64,000 nucleotides of DNA from Adineta vaga (GCA_021613535.1 CP075494.1:1240001-1304000), one strand, 5' to 3'; numbered from the stretch's first letter, positions 11,212 through 22,160 are shown. The notes: a model not told the origin generated them from the sequence alone. Numbers and translations: made by a program.

Positions 11212-11974
11212 CTATGTACGAAAAAGTTCGATAAACGCTTGCAAAGTGAAGGTGACGTCTGGTTTTTGTGAATAGATTTTTTCATCGATATCCGATGGAT
11301 ATAAGCAACGAACGATTTGTTTAATTAACGGTGGTAAATCATAAACTTCTTTCTTCGTTGTTTTTCTTTTTTGCTGTCGAATTTCGAATATGAGTTGACG
11401 AAGCTGATTGAAAGTTTCTTGTCGACATTTTCGATCACGTGGTAAATCAAGCGGATTTATGTTTGTTGCTACTGTTGATGACGAGGAAGATAAATTAACT
11501 GAATTTGTGCCTGTTGTGAGTGTTAATGTTGAGAACGATCGAGTGATTGATTTTGATTTACTAGAAAAAAGAAGAGTTTTTATTGACACCTAATACACTT
11601 TAAAAGAAGGATGCAAAGATTTAGTGAATATTTCGTCTGCTACTTTTAGATCCTTTGACTTAGTTTAACGATATATTTAAAGAAAGAACTGATACATACC
11701 TTACAGTATCGACCTTCTTGTTATTCGTAATATTTAATTTGAATGTTTTATTCAAATCGATTTTGCTGGACTCATCTGATTCATCTGAACTGTTTGATTC
11801 ATTGTTTGTTGTAGCATCTGATTCAGAATCGATGGCTGCTGTGTTTAGAAGATTGATACATAAATCAACAGCATCATCAGGTTTCAGGATTTTCACTAGA
11901 GTGTCAGGTATAATAACGTTTTCCTTGTTAAACGCAGCACATAAGGCATTGTAACATATCTCGAAGTTGTTCAT
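11212..11974 (-). CDS. Second transposon-encoded protein, unrecognised (copy 1)
   Basis: Two exons, 11974-11705 and 11589-11212, are joined by a 115-bp intron (5' GTAAGG, 3' GTATTAG) in phase 0. The product is about 215 residues. The N-terminal half is helical and acidic (DSESDATTNNESNSSDESDE); the C-terminal half is Ser/Thr-rich and then basic (DLPRDRKCRQETFNQLRQLI, QQKRKTTKKE). A TTTTAG acceptor lies about 15 bp upstream of the ATG, consistent with a leader exon or trans-spliced leader. The identical protein is encoded in copy 2, so it is probably a genuine second gene of the element, perhaps a regulatory or DNA-binding partner of the transposase. No known domain recognised. Confidence 0.6.
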
Positions 11975-12204
11975 TGTGTCTTGAAATTCTAAAATGAAGA
12001 GAACGTATCAAAAGTACATTATTGATGTAATATGTAATCTGAAGTCATTAAAATTTGACTGTGAAGGAAGAAAAGACATGGTAATGCGTATTTTAATTCT
12101 ATTATAAAAAATAAAAGAGTTTTAAATAAAAGATGTTTATTCATAAATAGATGTATAAACAAGTAGAAAGACACTAAGAAACACTGCGCATCAAAAAAGA
12201 AAAT

Positions 12205-14529
12205 TCAATAAGCTCCAGATACATATGAATCGTCTAACGTATCGTCATCATCAACACCAAGACTCATTCGATCACCATATTGCGAATCGAGTGTTTGGAT
12301 AGTTAACTTTGGTTTTTCGCGTTCTTTTCTTTTCTGTTTGTGCTCATAATATACTCGACGTTCATCAATTCTTCTCATTACAACTCCAGTATAATATCCA
12401 AAACCACCACCTGAAAGAGAGACAATACTTTATTTACACCAAATTTGTAAATATTTTTACCTGTCAGCTCAGCTATAACTGGTAAAAGTGATTGATGACC
12501 CTCGTTATATGATAATACAGCTATTGCTATACATAAATCAATGATTACACCAGTAGCATATTGATTTTTTGGTGCCAAATTCCATAAAACAGAATGAAAG
12601 CTTTCGTTGGCATTTTGAGAACCACCATTGATAACTTTCTGTAGTGTATCACCTGAACAAAAAAACGCTAAGTTGATATTTAACTTTTCAAAGATCTCAC
12701 CATGAGCTAATTCATCGAAGACCGGACGAATAGCTTTCATCACACCTAATGGTAATCGATGTGGATTGTGATCATATTCTTCACCTAGTAATAATATACA
12801 ATACAACACTTAGACGTTTTTATTTCTGATTACCTTTTTCTAGACATTTTAAATATCCACAATATTTTATTGAGCACCATTCATGGTGAGGTTCTTCGTT
12901 CGTCGAAGCCTATAATACGAGATTTCTTCGTTGAAATAAAGTTGCTTATCTCACATACTTTATGTTTCCATATAGCCCAAACTGAACGAATCATTTCGTC
13001 GAGATTTGTTTTGTTTCGAACAATAGCTTGACGATAATAGTATTTGAAATTAATCATCATTTCTAGAGGTAAAGAACAACTAGTTATAGTAGAAGCAGAA
13101 TTTACTAACGCTTTGTCATTCGACCTTTTCCACCTATACCAAGTTTTCCATCAATCTTTGTTTTCTTCAAATCTTCTGCTGCCTTTTGCAAACGGTGGTG
13201 CATCTTTTTCGAAAAATGATTTATGTCTTCCGTTTTTCTAATTGATACATCTTTATACGGAGGACTGTTAATTAATTTTGAAAAGACTTTTGAATCGCCG
13301 TCTCCTATGTAACTATAAATAAACAATATACGAAAAATATAACGATGAAATTCTATTTACTTTGTATATTGGACATTGTAAATTGCTTCAGAGCGTGAAA
13401 ATATCCGATATATTCCTTCCGCTTCCATGGAACCTAAATTAAGTTTCAGTTAAAATAAAAGCTTCTGAATAGAATAATACTTGATGAGCCCGAATGATTT
13501 TTTTCACATTGATGGTTTTTCTTGATTTCACGATACTTTACTGGATCTAAATCTTTCATACTGAGTGCCCCAATACAAACAGAACAAGTTTTGGATAATC
13601 TCTCTAAATCCAACACCTGTAAAAATAAAATGATGACATGAAGATATTTTATCTATTTTTTACCTTTGCATTGGGACCGACAGACATTATATCGACAACT
13701 CCATGGTTACTAGAAAACCACGTTTTGCCATGTTCCGTCACCACTAACTGTGAGTCTACGTTCATTTGATTCACGACATGCATCTGCTACTGCATTTTCA
13801 TGGAATGAAGCTTGTGTGATTCAAATACCGGAAGTATATGTGTAATTATACGAGAGAAATGATCTTCATCAACAGGAGGTGGAACATTCAAAGCACCACA
13901 GAATTTTGCAAGACCTTGATGACCAAATCCAACCAAATTTGCACCTAAGTATTGAATGAATTTGTACGTTATTAAACTATCAAGAATTAACTTACCAATT
14001 GCGCTCCGAATATTAATATCACGTCGAGAAGTTTTTGGACATTGTTTCGATGTATTGATTTTAATTTCATTACGGCAGTCGCATGTAAATATCAAAGAAC
14101 AATATAATCCTAAAATATATATGTAATCATTACGTTTCACACAAGAAAATAGAAAATAAACAGACCTTCTCGTTTGGAAACAGATATATTACCATTCCAT
14201 ATTGATTTACATGAGATGCAAATACTCTGTTTCATTAATTCTAATAAAAACGAATTATGAATTATTTGATAATAATCATTTTCTTTCACATCTTCAACAA
14301 TATCTGCATTTTGTTCAAGGTAACTAGATAATTTCCCAGCTGATGCACCGGCAAACGGACGTTTTTTGTACGTGAAATATTCATTAGTCGATTGATCTTT
14401 ATTTGAGATGAGTTCATTTTGTAACTGACTTGTCTTTTTTGCAACACTGGTAACGTTTTTACATGATGCAGATTTGTTTTCAACGAGCCGAATTTTTCTC
14501 TCCTTTTTTAAAACCGAGTCATGCGGCAT
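12205..14529 (-). pseudogene. Transposase, Kolobok / Mutator-like transposase domain (copy 1, frame-broken)
   Basis: A gene with at least eight exons, start ATG at 14529, stop at 12205. Well supported introns are 14110-14165, 13945-13995, 13617-13663, 13434-13480 and 13313-13360, all 47-56 bp. The spliced protein shows the family order: Zn-binding CISC...CDC, INIRSAIG, GHQGLAKFCGALNVPPP, (G)DGTWQKRGFSSNHGVV with the first catalytic Asp, YIGDGDSK (second Asp), GGKGRMTK, and NGGSQNANESFHSVLWNLAPK with the catalytic Glu. It ends in a basic/acidic tail. In this copy three homopolymers near 13716, 13735 and 13798 are each one base shorter than in copy 2, breaking the frame at and just before the DGTW block. 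The terminal motifs remain intact. Confidence 0.8.
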
Positions 14530-15393
14530 TGTAGACGATAAAATTGACCTGGAATAATCTAAAATCTAGAAAGGAAACATCATAAGTCTTGTTCCTGAGA
14601 AAAAATTATGCTAATTATAGCTTCGTTGTAATCTTGTTCAACTTTTACCAAAAACTGTCAGGTTTTTTAGTTTTTCTAAAGAAATATGTGAGTTATACTT
14701 TTCTAAAATACATGAATCATCCGAAAACAACAAGCCGAACCTATATCAACAGGACAGATGGTGCCAGTCTATGTAGTCCATTACGTGATGTGAAAAAGCG
14801 CGTTAAAATATAGGCGAAATACACGATTTTCAAGTCAATATTTTCTAATCTCGATAAAAAAATCACTTCGAAAACTTATTTTGCGTTTTTCTCAAAACAC
14901 CATTTTGAATAAGAAAAATTGCTATAACTCGGTCAATTTATGAGCTATACCCAATTTGTTTTTTTTGTTCGAAAGGTCTGAACGAGACGAAACTTTTCAT
15001 CAGACACTTTTTTTAAAATCAACTCCTGAGCTGAGAAAAATCAAATTTACTGTGATAAAAACACCGTTTTTTTAGTCCTCTGTACTAAAACAGCAGTAAA
15101 AAACAAATTATACATAATTTCAAAAATACGTTTGATGAAAAGTTGCGCCTTGAGACGGGCTTGAATTTGAGACCACCCCGGCCTCTGTAGCTCACACCGT
15201 GACCAAGTTATAGCAACTTTCCTAGAGGCCAAAAATGACCTATAAATGAGCTGTAAATCCGATTTAGTAAGACCGATCGGGCTCAAATTTTTACCAGAAG
15301 TATATCTCACTAAGATCACTCGTTCCTAAAAATTTCAGCCCGAACGTATCATCCTAAGTGGGGAATCGTTCCTGAGGGGGGGGGTCCCCTTAA

Positions 15394-15417
15394 TTGGCGA
15401 ATTATTTTGGTACCCAT
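15394..15417 (-). CDS. Displaced 5' end of the membrane-protein gene
   Basis: Immediately beyond the right TTAA of transposon copy 1, the minus strand carries ACCATGG with the ATG at 15417-15415, followed by codons for MGTKIIRQ. Joined across one TTAA to the sequence left of 10731, the frame continues without a stop into INLNLFSTNDEPVIDQRLGT and the first membrane segment at the expected distance. So this is the original start of the gene at 6870-10734, separated from the rest by the 4.65-kb insertion. The first in-frame ATG on the other side now comes from the transposon terminus itself. Confidence 0.75.
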
Positions 15418-16176
15418 GGTAATATTGTTAGGATTAGTCGACATAATAGTTGTAACGAAAGTTTAGCAAGTCTCACATCAATTTCTCTTAATCTGTGTGT
15501 TTTTTCTTAGCAAAAGAATAATTTGTTGTCCTTTAATGTAAAGAAAAATTATATTTATAAAGAAACAGTAAAATAGTAGAAATATTGTAGTTCAATTTCT
15601 TTCCACAAGACTAATTCAAATGAAAACGACTAAAAGTATAAGAAAATAATTAGAAAATTATGTCTTTTTTTCAATCTTTTAGCAGAATATTCTTTTCTTC
15701 TTTAATGTTGTTATAAATAAAATTATTATGAGTTTGTTGAAAAATAATTCCAATTAAAAAGTAAGTGAGAAATCTAATAAAAATACGTCATTTGAAGAAA
15801 ACGACTGATTGGATAAGTTTTAGATATTCTATATAAACATCAAGAAATATATGATTCATTTATATAGATATTTATTTATGCAAAAGCTTATCTCTATCCA
15901 GACAAGAATCGATCCATATTAGATGTATTGATGGATTCTTAACATTGTTTCAGAATCAGTTGATACAATTTCTGGCCTGTTTGATCCAAAGTCATATATA
16001 AAACATATAGCTTCTTCATTTTCCTCTCAAGAATGAACATAGTCTGGCAAAAGATATCACTCGATGAATAAACCAGATTGAAAGGAAAAAAATACAAATT
16101 GCCCTTTCTTTCTTTCTTTCTTTCTTTCTCTTTTCATCTTGCTTGTGTTCTTTCCACAGATACACATAAAACACAG
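15418..16176. other. Intergenic region between divergent genes
   Basis: AT-rich. It lies between the original start of the minus-strand membrane gene and the plus-strand phosphatase, so it holds both upstream regions. A (CTTT)n tract and a TTTCCACAG acceptor at about 16105-16160 lie just before the phosphatase ATG, consistent with a 5' UTR intron or trans-splice acceptor. No other gene seen. Confidence 0.5.
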
Positions 16177-17172
16177 ATGTTCTCTGCTGATAAAATTGAT
16201 TCTCGAATCTATCTCGGTAACCTAAAATCAGCACAAAACTTACCTTCAAATATTACTCATGTCTTAACTGTTCTTGATTTTCAACCAACATTTAAAGAAG
16301 ATAATTGTTCAGCCAAGATCAAACGTCTCTATATCAATTCTCATGATGTATCTCATATGGATCTTCTAAGTGAATTTGAACAATGTTATGATTTTATTGT
16401 ACAAGCATTAGAAGAAAATGACATGAATCAGGTGTTGATTCATTGCTATGCAGGGAGAAGTCGTAGTGCTACAATTGCTTTAATGTATTTGATGAAAAAG
16501 TATCAATACACTTATGAAGAAGCTGAGAAACATTTAAAACAAAGACGACCAGATATCGCAGTCAATGAAGGTATTTTTCTGAAGAAAATCTTTCTAAACT
16601 GATGAGTTTTTAATATAAGTATGTTGGATGATAAAAATAGGAGTTCGCATACACATAAGTTCTTTGTTTATCTCTTTTCTATCGCTATCTTTTCACTTAT
16701 TATTCATTATACAGGATTTAAACGTCAACTTCAACTTTTCTTCGAATTTGGATACACTATTGATCGTCAACACAAATGTTATCTGGCACATCAACTTGAA
16801 TGTCTTCGACTGAAGTATATTGAAACCTATGGTTATGAAGCAAAACGTCAAATAAAACAACAATTCTTAGCACTTCTCTCAGCTTCAGTATCGTCTGATG
16901 AAAGCTCTCCACCATACTATGCATGCAGAGAATGTAAAACAAAATTATTTACGGAGAAAGATGTCATTTATAAAGATTTGAATTACATCTATTTAACTTA
17001 TATTTCATTGATAGTTGAACAATTTGGTCCATATGCTCATGGTGATTTAAAGTGTCAAAAATGTGAGAAGAAATTGGACAGTTATCGATTACAAGGGAAA
17101 CTAGTAAATAATATACAACAAAAACCTTGTTTTGAGTTTGATTTAAAACTGCTTGTTGCAATAAATGAATGA
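16177..17172 (+). CDS. DUSP12: Dual-specificity phosphatase of the DUSP12/YVH1 type
   Basis: Exons 16177-16570 and 16715-17172 with a 144-bp GT-AG intron in phase 1; about 283 residues. The N-terminal atypical dual-specificity phosphatase domain starts at KIDSRIYLGNL and has the signature HCYAGRSRSATIALMYLM (Cys nucleophile, Arg of the P-loop). After the intron, GFKRQLQLFFEFGYTIDRQH matches the linker following the catalytic domain of DUSP12. The C-terminus has two CxxC pairs (YACRECKTKLF, LKCQKCEKKLDSYRLQG) like the DUSP12/YVH1 zinc-binding module, which in yeast acts in 60S ribosome maturation. The usual CxCG segment after the second pair is reduced to KPCFEF, so the zinc site may be altered. 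The ATG at 16177 follows a splice acceptor and gives the normal domain start. Confidence 0.8.
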
Positions 17173-17184
17173 GAAATTTGTTTT

Positions 17185-17242
17185 GGGTGTGGGTGTGGGT
17201 GTCGTAGAAAGCAATAAAGATACCTCACATCCACACCCACCC
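17185..17242. repeat. TGTGGG-like hairpin, site G
   Basis: 5' arm GGGTGTGGGTGTGGGTGT is a near-perfect run of the TGTGGG unit; loop of about 25 bp; 3' arm CTCACATCCACACCCACCC. It sits 13 bp after the stop codon of the phosphatase gene. Confidence 0.8.
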
Positions 17243-17903
17243 GAATCGGACACTAAGATATCCTACGTATCGGTTAAACGTTTTCGAAATTTATGCAATG
17301 GATACGTGTCAATATACAGATTCAAAGAAGTTCTTGTAGAAGATGGTTTAATCGATAAAGAAGAACGACTAATTGCTGCAAGAACAAAAAAATATAGCGT
17401 CGATTTTTTTTATTACATTTACTCTGATTTCTTTATTCCCGCCCGGGCAGACAAGGCTTATTTTATGCTGTTTCTACGTCGTAAAAAGTGTACATTTTCA
17501 TTCGTAGGAGCTCGTTAAAAGGTATGCTTTTATGCTTTAACGCTACAAAAACGGTTTTTTTTGTGGGGGGAGGGGGGGGGGTAATATGTCTTCCGGTACT
17601 ATCACAGTCGAAATCGATTCTTTCCTAATTAACTTATACGACATACTGGCGCATTTTACGACATAGAAACGCGTTTTTTTACTGATTTTGTCTGCCGATG
17701 GGTGAAATAAAAAGCATTGAATTATTTATTTTCGATGAAGCGATTTTTCTCTCTTAAAATTATAGTGTCGTAATGGCAACAGTTTGTTTTTATTCATCAA
17801 GGTAAAGCTATCAAGCGAAACGTTGTTCGCATTCGATTCGATTCTCTGTAAGGGAAAAAGAATGTAAGCATGAGTATTTTTGTAGATTGAAATTCATTTT
17901 CAA
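17243..17903. other. Intergenic region with possible gene remnant and G-tract
   Basis: The plus strand at about 17250-17400 reads KRFRNLCNGYVSIYRFKEVL and KEERLIAARTKKYSVD, coding-like but with no start or known domain; possibly an exon remnant. A G-tract (GGGGGGAGGGGGGGGGG, about 17564-17581) is a candidate G-quadruplex. No further feature. Confidence 0.3.
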
Positions 17904-19970
17904 GTGGCATCGAACAATACCGACTCAATCGAAGAAGTGATTAACATTACACGTGTAATATGTTTGAAATATTTCGAAGAACCACGTATATTACCATGTT
18001 CACATACATATTGTTTGTCATCTATCAAAGAAGTTTCATCGACTACAAAGGGAGTATTTGAATGTCCAACGCGCGATGGAGTGACGATCGATAGTAAACA
18101 AATCGATTTTTTACCTCTGAATCGAATTGCGTCGTACGTATTTGATTGAAAAAACCGGGTTTTTTTTTCTTTGTCTTTTTTTCTTTTTATCTCAACATGA
18201 ATGTTCGAATTGTATGATAGCTACTGCTATCGAATGGTGTAATGATTGTAAAAATCGTTACTGTTCAGATTGCAGCAAAACCATTCATGGTTTACCAGCA
18301 TTTAAAAATCATCACTTAACTCAAGGGTCAATGGGATCATCAACGGTATTCCCATGTGATAAACATCCGGATGAAAAACTTAAATATTGGTGTAAAAACT
18401 CCGATTGTGAAACAGTCACTTGCCGTGATTGTCTATTGTTTGAACATAAAGATCATGAATATGTTCCTATAAATACTGTTGTCCATGATATCAAAGCAAC
18501 AGTAAAAAAGTCAACGAATTTATGAATAGAATTTGATCGATGTGTTATATTTAGATTGAAGGTGATTTACAAGTTATTCAATCTAATTTAAGCGAGAGAC
18601 TTATGGTACCGAATAGTTTGAAAGCTGAAATTGATTATATTATTCAAATGGATTTGAAAAAGTTCAGTGAAGGTATTGAACTTTTACGTCAAATTATCGA
18701 TGAACATGAGAAAGCAGTAATTCAACGAATCGAAGAGGTTGGAACGACAGATAAGAAGAAAATCGGAGATTATGAAAAGTATTTACAAAATGAACAATAA
18801 ACTTTTCATGTACAAAATGCACTCTTTCAAACGCTTACATTAACAGGCAACAATACGAAATTGTTTCAATTAAAACAAAAATTCTATGAATATACGAAAA
18901 AAACATTTGCTGATTTAATTCAACTTCACCCGCCTAATATCATAGACTGTTGTAGTGAAGGATTTGAACAATTGAAAACGTTGAAGAATGGTATTCATGA
19001 ATACGGACGTTATGTAGAAATTCCTCCATCAACAAACACGAAACTCAAAAAAGGTATTTTTTTAAATTCACAACAAACCAAATTTTCTGTCTATCATCAA
19101 ACGTTCGTCGCACAAGATATGAGATTTGTCATCGATGCACTACGAAATAATCCCGTAAGATCTATTTACAACAAACACTGTTTGTATCAATGATATTCTT
19201 TCTTCATAGACTGTGACTTCAATGAGTTTCTATGAAAGTCAGATCGATGAAAATACATTAAAATATATAATTGAAACATTGAAATACAATAAAGTAATCT
19301 CTTTGTTTTACTTTTATTTTCATGATATTTGTCTTTTATTCTATTTAGACATTGGCAACACTTACTCTGATTGCAAATGGTATCGATGCCGATAAAATTA
19401 AATTATTAGCAACTGGATTGCAAGAAAATAAAGTTATTTATCAATCCGATTGACGTGTTTTAGTAAAGGAAACTTTTCTTTTGATAGACTCTTGCAAACT
19501 TGGAATTGTTTAAAAATAATATTGGGGATGATGGTGTGCAGCATTTGGCTAATGCATTGAAACAAAACGCGGTATTGAATTACGTACATTTTGATTCTTT
19601 TATATTCTTTCTTTGAAGACATTGTTCAAACTCAGTCTGCATGAGAATGAATTTCATGTTGATGGAGCAAAATATCTAGCTGATATGTTGCGAGAAAATA
19701 AAGTAATTTGTGAAAATCTTATTGAAAACGAGTCAGACCTTTTATCGCAATATAGATATTGACTATTTTGAATATATCTGGCAATAATATTGGCGATATC
19801 GGAGCGCAAGATCTCGCCATGGCGTTGCAAGCAAATAAAGTAATCAAAAATCTTCTCTCATAAATAATTAGAAGGTAGAGTAGTAGAAGTAAGTCTATAA
19901 ATTAGTGAGGAGAAAACTGCTACGAAGAACATAGTAGGTTTTAACAAAAAATCATTTTATTTATTCAAGC

Positions 19971-19992
19971 TTTCGATAAGATCTTATCGAAA
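19971..19992. repeat. Perfect 22-bp palindrome beside hairpin H
   Basis: TTTCGATAAGA followed by its exact reverse complement, inside the enlarged LRR intron and directly abutting hairpin H. It could be the scar or terminal structure of the insertion. Confidence 0.7.
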
Positions 19993-20050
19993 GGGCGTGG
20001 GTGAAGATTTCGTTGGTCTCTTCAACCGCCATTACACACCCACCCACACC
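19993..20050. repeat. TGTGGG-like hairpin, site H (inside an intron)
   Basis: 5' arm GGGCGTGGGTGAAGA, loop, 3' arm TTACACACCCACCCACACC. It lies in the only LRR-array intron longer than about 110 bp, which implies it arrived by insertion. Confidence 0.7.
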
Positions 20051-21963
20051 AATACTCTCTGTCCTTGTCTTTCATGAATTTCTTATTGTAGACGCTGACA
20101 ACATTATATTTGATAGATAACAATTTTGGAGATGAAGGTGCAAATCATCTGGCAACTGCTTTACGAATAAATAAAGTAATCTCTTGAAACTCTTCTTCCT
20201 TTGCACATCGATTATCTTTATTCTTTAGACACTTTCTACGTTATTCTTGATGAGAAATTATATTGAAGATAAGGGAGCACAATATTTATCTGAAGTCCTG
20301 CGAAATAATCAGGTAACTCAGTTCATTTCATCTTCTATTGAATTTTCTATTCTACAAAGACACTCACTACATTGATACTCCATAATAATCGTATTTCTGA
20401 TAGTGAAATTAACTATCTGGACGATTCATTACAAGAAAACGAAGTAATTTATCTATTAGAAAACTTCTTGCTTGAAATACATTTATTAAAGACACTCACG
20501 ACGTTAGGTCTCGTTGACAATACGATAAATATTGACGGAGCAAAATATCTAGCTGATATATTACAACAGAACAAAGTAATTCCGTGCTTTGAAATGTTTT
20601 TATATTCTGATAATCTCGTAGACACTCACGACATTTGTTCTCGGTGGAAATAGTTTAGGGGATGAAGGAATAAAACATATAAGCGATGCATTACACTCAA
20701 ATCATGTAATTTAACATTTCGTTATCTCGAAAAGCTTTCTCTTTCCTTTTTCACAGACACTTCGCACACTATGTTTAATAAACGGCAGCTTTCGAGATGA
20801 AGGATTAAAACATCTCGCAGATACATTACGAGAAAATAAAGTCAGTCTTGTCCGTATTTCTCTTTTCATTTTCATCTTCATCTTCCAGACACTCACTACG
20901 TTAGTTCTGTACGAAAATAATATAAGTAATGATGGTGCACAATATTTCAGTGATGCATTAAAACAAAATCAGGTAAGTTATTGTCTAAGATTTTATATCT
21001 CCACTACTGTCTTAGACATTATCTACATTGGCTTTCATTGGGAATGGAATCAATGAAAACGGTGCAAAATCTATCGCCGATATTCTACAAAATAATCAAG
21101 TCATTTTTTAAATTCAGATCTTTTTTCTCGAATTCTTATTTTCTTCCTTCAGGCACTTTTGATACTAGCTATTCATAATAACGGAATTGGAGATAATGGA
21201 ATTAAATATATAGCTGATGCCTTACAGAACAATAATGTAAAACAAAAATCTAATAATTTTTCTCTCACATTTACTATCTTGTCTTTCAATAGACACTTAC
21301 TACAATAAGTTTATGCAATGCAAGCATCACAGACGATGGAATTATACATCTAGCCACTAAGTTACAACTTAATAATGTGACCTAAAAATGTTGTTTATTT
21401 CTGTTACATTGCTTTTTCATTTTTGTATAGACCTTGAGAAAACTAGATCTGAACGATGGCAGTGTATCATTTGGTGCGAGAGACCATTTGCGTGCTATTA
21501 CACGAAAACGAAAAGTATAAATTATTCTCTTATGTATACAATGAATAATATTTCATCCCATAGACACCAATAACGGTATATTACTCTTTTTTTGCATTCA
21601 AGGTCCTGAATGAAGTAGAATTTATAACGCGATTTTCTGCTATTTTTAAGTTTTCTTTTTATATTTAGATAGATACAGATCCACCACCTTATATTCAAGA
21701 AAATCTTTTATGCAATACTGCTCAACACTTTACTGAAATGTTACCAGAAATGCAGGTAATTCATTATTTTACTTCTATCATTTCCTATTTATTTTTCTAA
21801 ACTTATAGATATTTCCGGATTTTACTGAATTTCTCAATAATCTCAATTATTACACAACACGAAAAATGCTGATGCTAATATAGATCCGTTATAACACAAC
21901 CACAGGCATAAAAGAATATTTGTTCAATTTTATTCAAAACGTTGACTTTAACAAAAAAGAGTT

Positions 21964-22079
21964 TTAATTCGATTTGATATCAAATTTTTGTACTCGATGA
22001 TTATTAGAATCCACAACATAAATATTCCTTTGTTGATCAAATACTAAACTTATAGTACAAGCGAATCGATTCATTTCAT
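21964..22079 (-). pseudogene. C-terminal NHL-repeat fragment
   Basis: The minus strand reads an NHL beta-propeller blade, ISLVFDQQRNIYVVDSNNHR then VQKFD, with a stop at 21964. The frame is lost upstream where hairpin site I begins (22091). It is the tail of an NHL-repeat gene, truncated on its 5' side. No other blade is found nearby. Confidence 0.65.
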
Positions 22080-22090
22080 ACCCTTATCCA

Positions 22091-22160
22091 TTTGAGGATG
22101 GGTGTGGATAAAGATGAGAGTGGTCAAAGGGCGAGCAAAGACACTCACCCTCACCCACAC
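22091..22160. repeat. TGTGGG-like hairpin, site I
   Basis: 5' arm TTTGAGGATGGGTGTGGATA, loop of about 25 bp, 3' arm CACTCACCCTCACCCACAC. It abuts the cut end of the NHL fragment. Confidence 0.7.

Larger units (their letters stand above)
10731..15393. mobile_element. Kolobok-like DNA transposon, copy 1 (TTAA target duplication)
   Basis: A 4,655-bp element (10735-15389) is flanked by TTAA (10731-10734 and 15390-15393). The termini are inverted repeats: GGGGACCCCCCCCTCAG at the left, and CTGAG, nine G, TCCCC at the right. It carries two minus-strand spliced genes: the transposase (14529-12205) and a second small protein (11974-11212). Transposase motifs and TTAA specificity together point to the Kolobok superfamily; piggyBac also uses TTAA but its protein signature is absent. 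Copy 1 has three one-base homopolymer losses relative to copy 2 inside the catalytic region, so its transposase is broken as assembled. It is inserted in the first coding exon of the membrane-protein gene. Confidence 0.88.
19210..21514 (+). repeat. Array of sixteen 84-bp LRR exons
   Basis: Exons start at 19210, 19349, 19488, 19619, 19756, 20094, 20229, 20360, 20492, 20622, 20757, 20889, 21016, 21153, 21293 and 21431. Each encodes one 28-residue unit of the form TLTTL.L..N.I.D.GA.YLADAL..NK. Every exon is in phase 0, nearly all begin with AC and end before GTAAT/GTAAG/GTTAT. Introns are 45-75 bp, except the one at 19840-20093 (254 bp), which carries hairpin site H. The layout shows growth by exon-intron unit duplication, allowing units to be added or lost without frame change. 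Confidence 0.85.
17904..21883 (+). pseudogene. RING/B-box/coiled-coil protein with 16 leucine-rich repeat exons, decayed 5' half
   Basis: TRIM-like plan fused to ribonuclease-inhibitor-type LRRs: a possible ubiquitin-ligase-like or innate recognition protein. The RING region (17904-18149) keeps PRILPCSHTYC but has lost zinc ligands (TRVIC for CPIC, CLSS for CLxC). Its expected start codon reads GTG with no in-frame ATG upstream. No acceptor AG is found before the next segment. The B-box region (18190-18500) is intact (PCDKHPDEKLKYWC, CRDCLLFEHKDHE). A helical region follows (EIDYIIQMDLKKFSEGIELL), interrupted by an in-frame TAA at 18798-18800. The LRR exons 19210-21514 are well preserved, followed by terminal exons (IDTDPPPYIQENLL..., ending TAG 21881-21883). 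The combined lesions suggest loss of the N-terminal half, although some could be assembly errors. Confidence 0.65.

Noticed and set aside
10731-15393. piggyBac classification because of the TTAA duplication
   Set aside because: The transposase lacks piggyBac's signature blocks and instead shows DGTWQKRG, GDGDSK and NESFHS blocks in the order of Mutator-like-domain/Kolobok proteins; the 17-bp G/C-run termini also differ from piggyBac ends.
17165-17518. Plus-strand open frame following the phosphatase gene
   Set aside because: Its first third is translated hairpin repeat; the rest has no start, splice context or domain. Noted only as a possible remnant.
19210-21514. CRISPR-like regular repeat array
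   Set aside because: The 84-bp units are diverged at DNA level, encode LRRs, and are separated by introns with splice signals; this is a eukaryotic gene.
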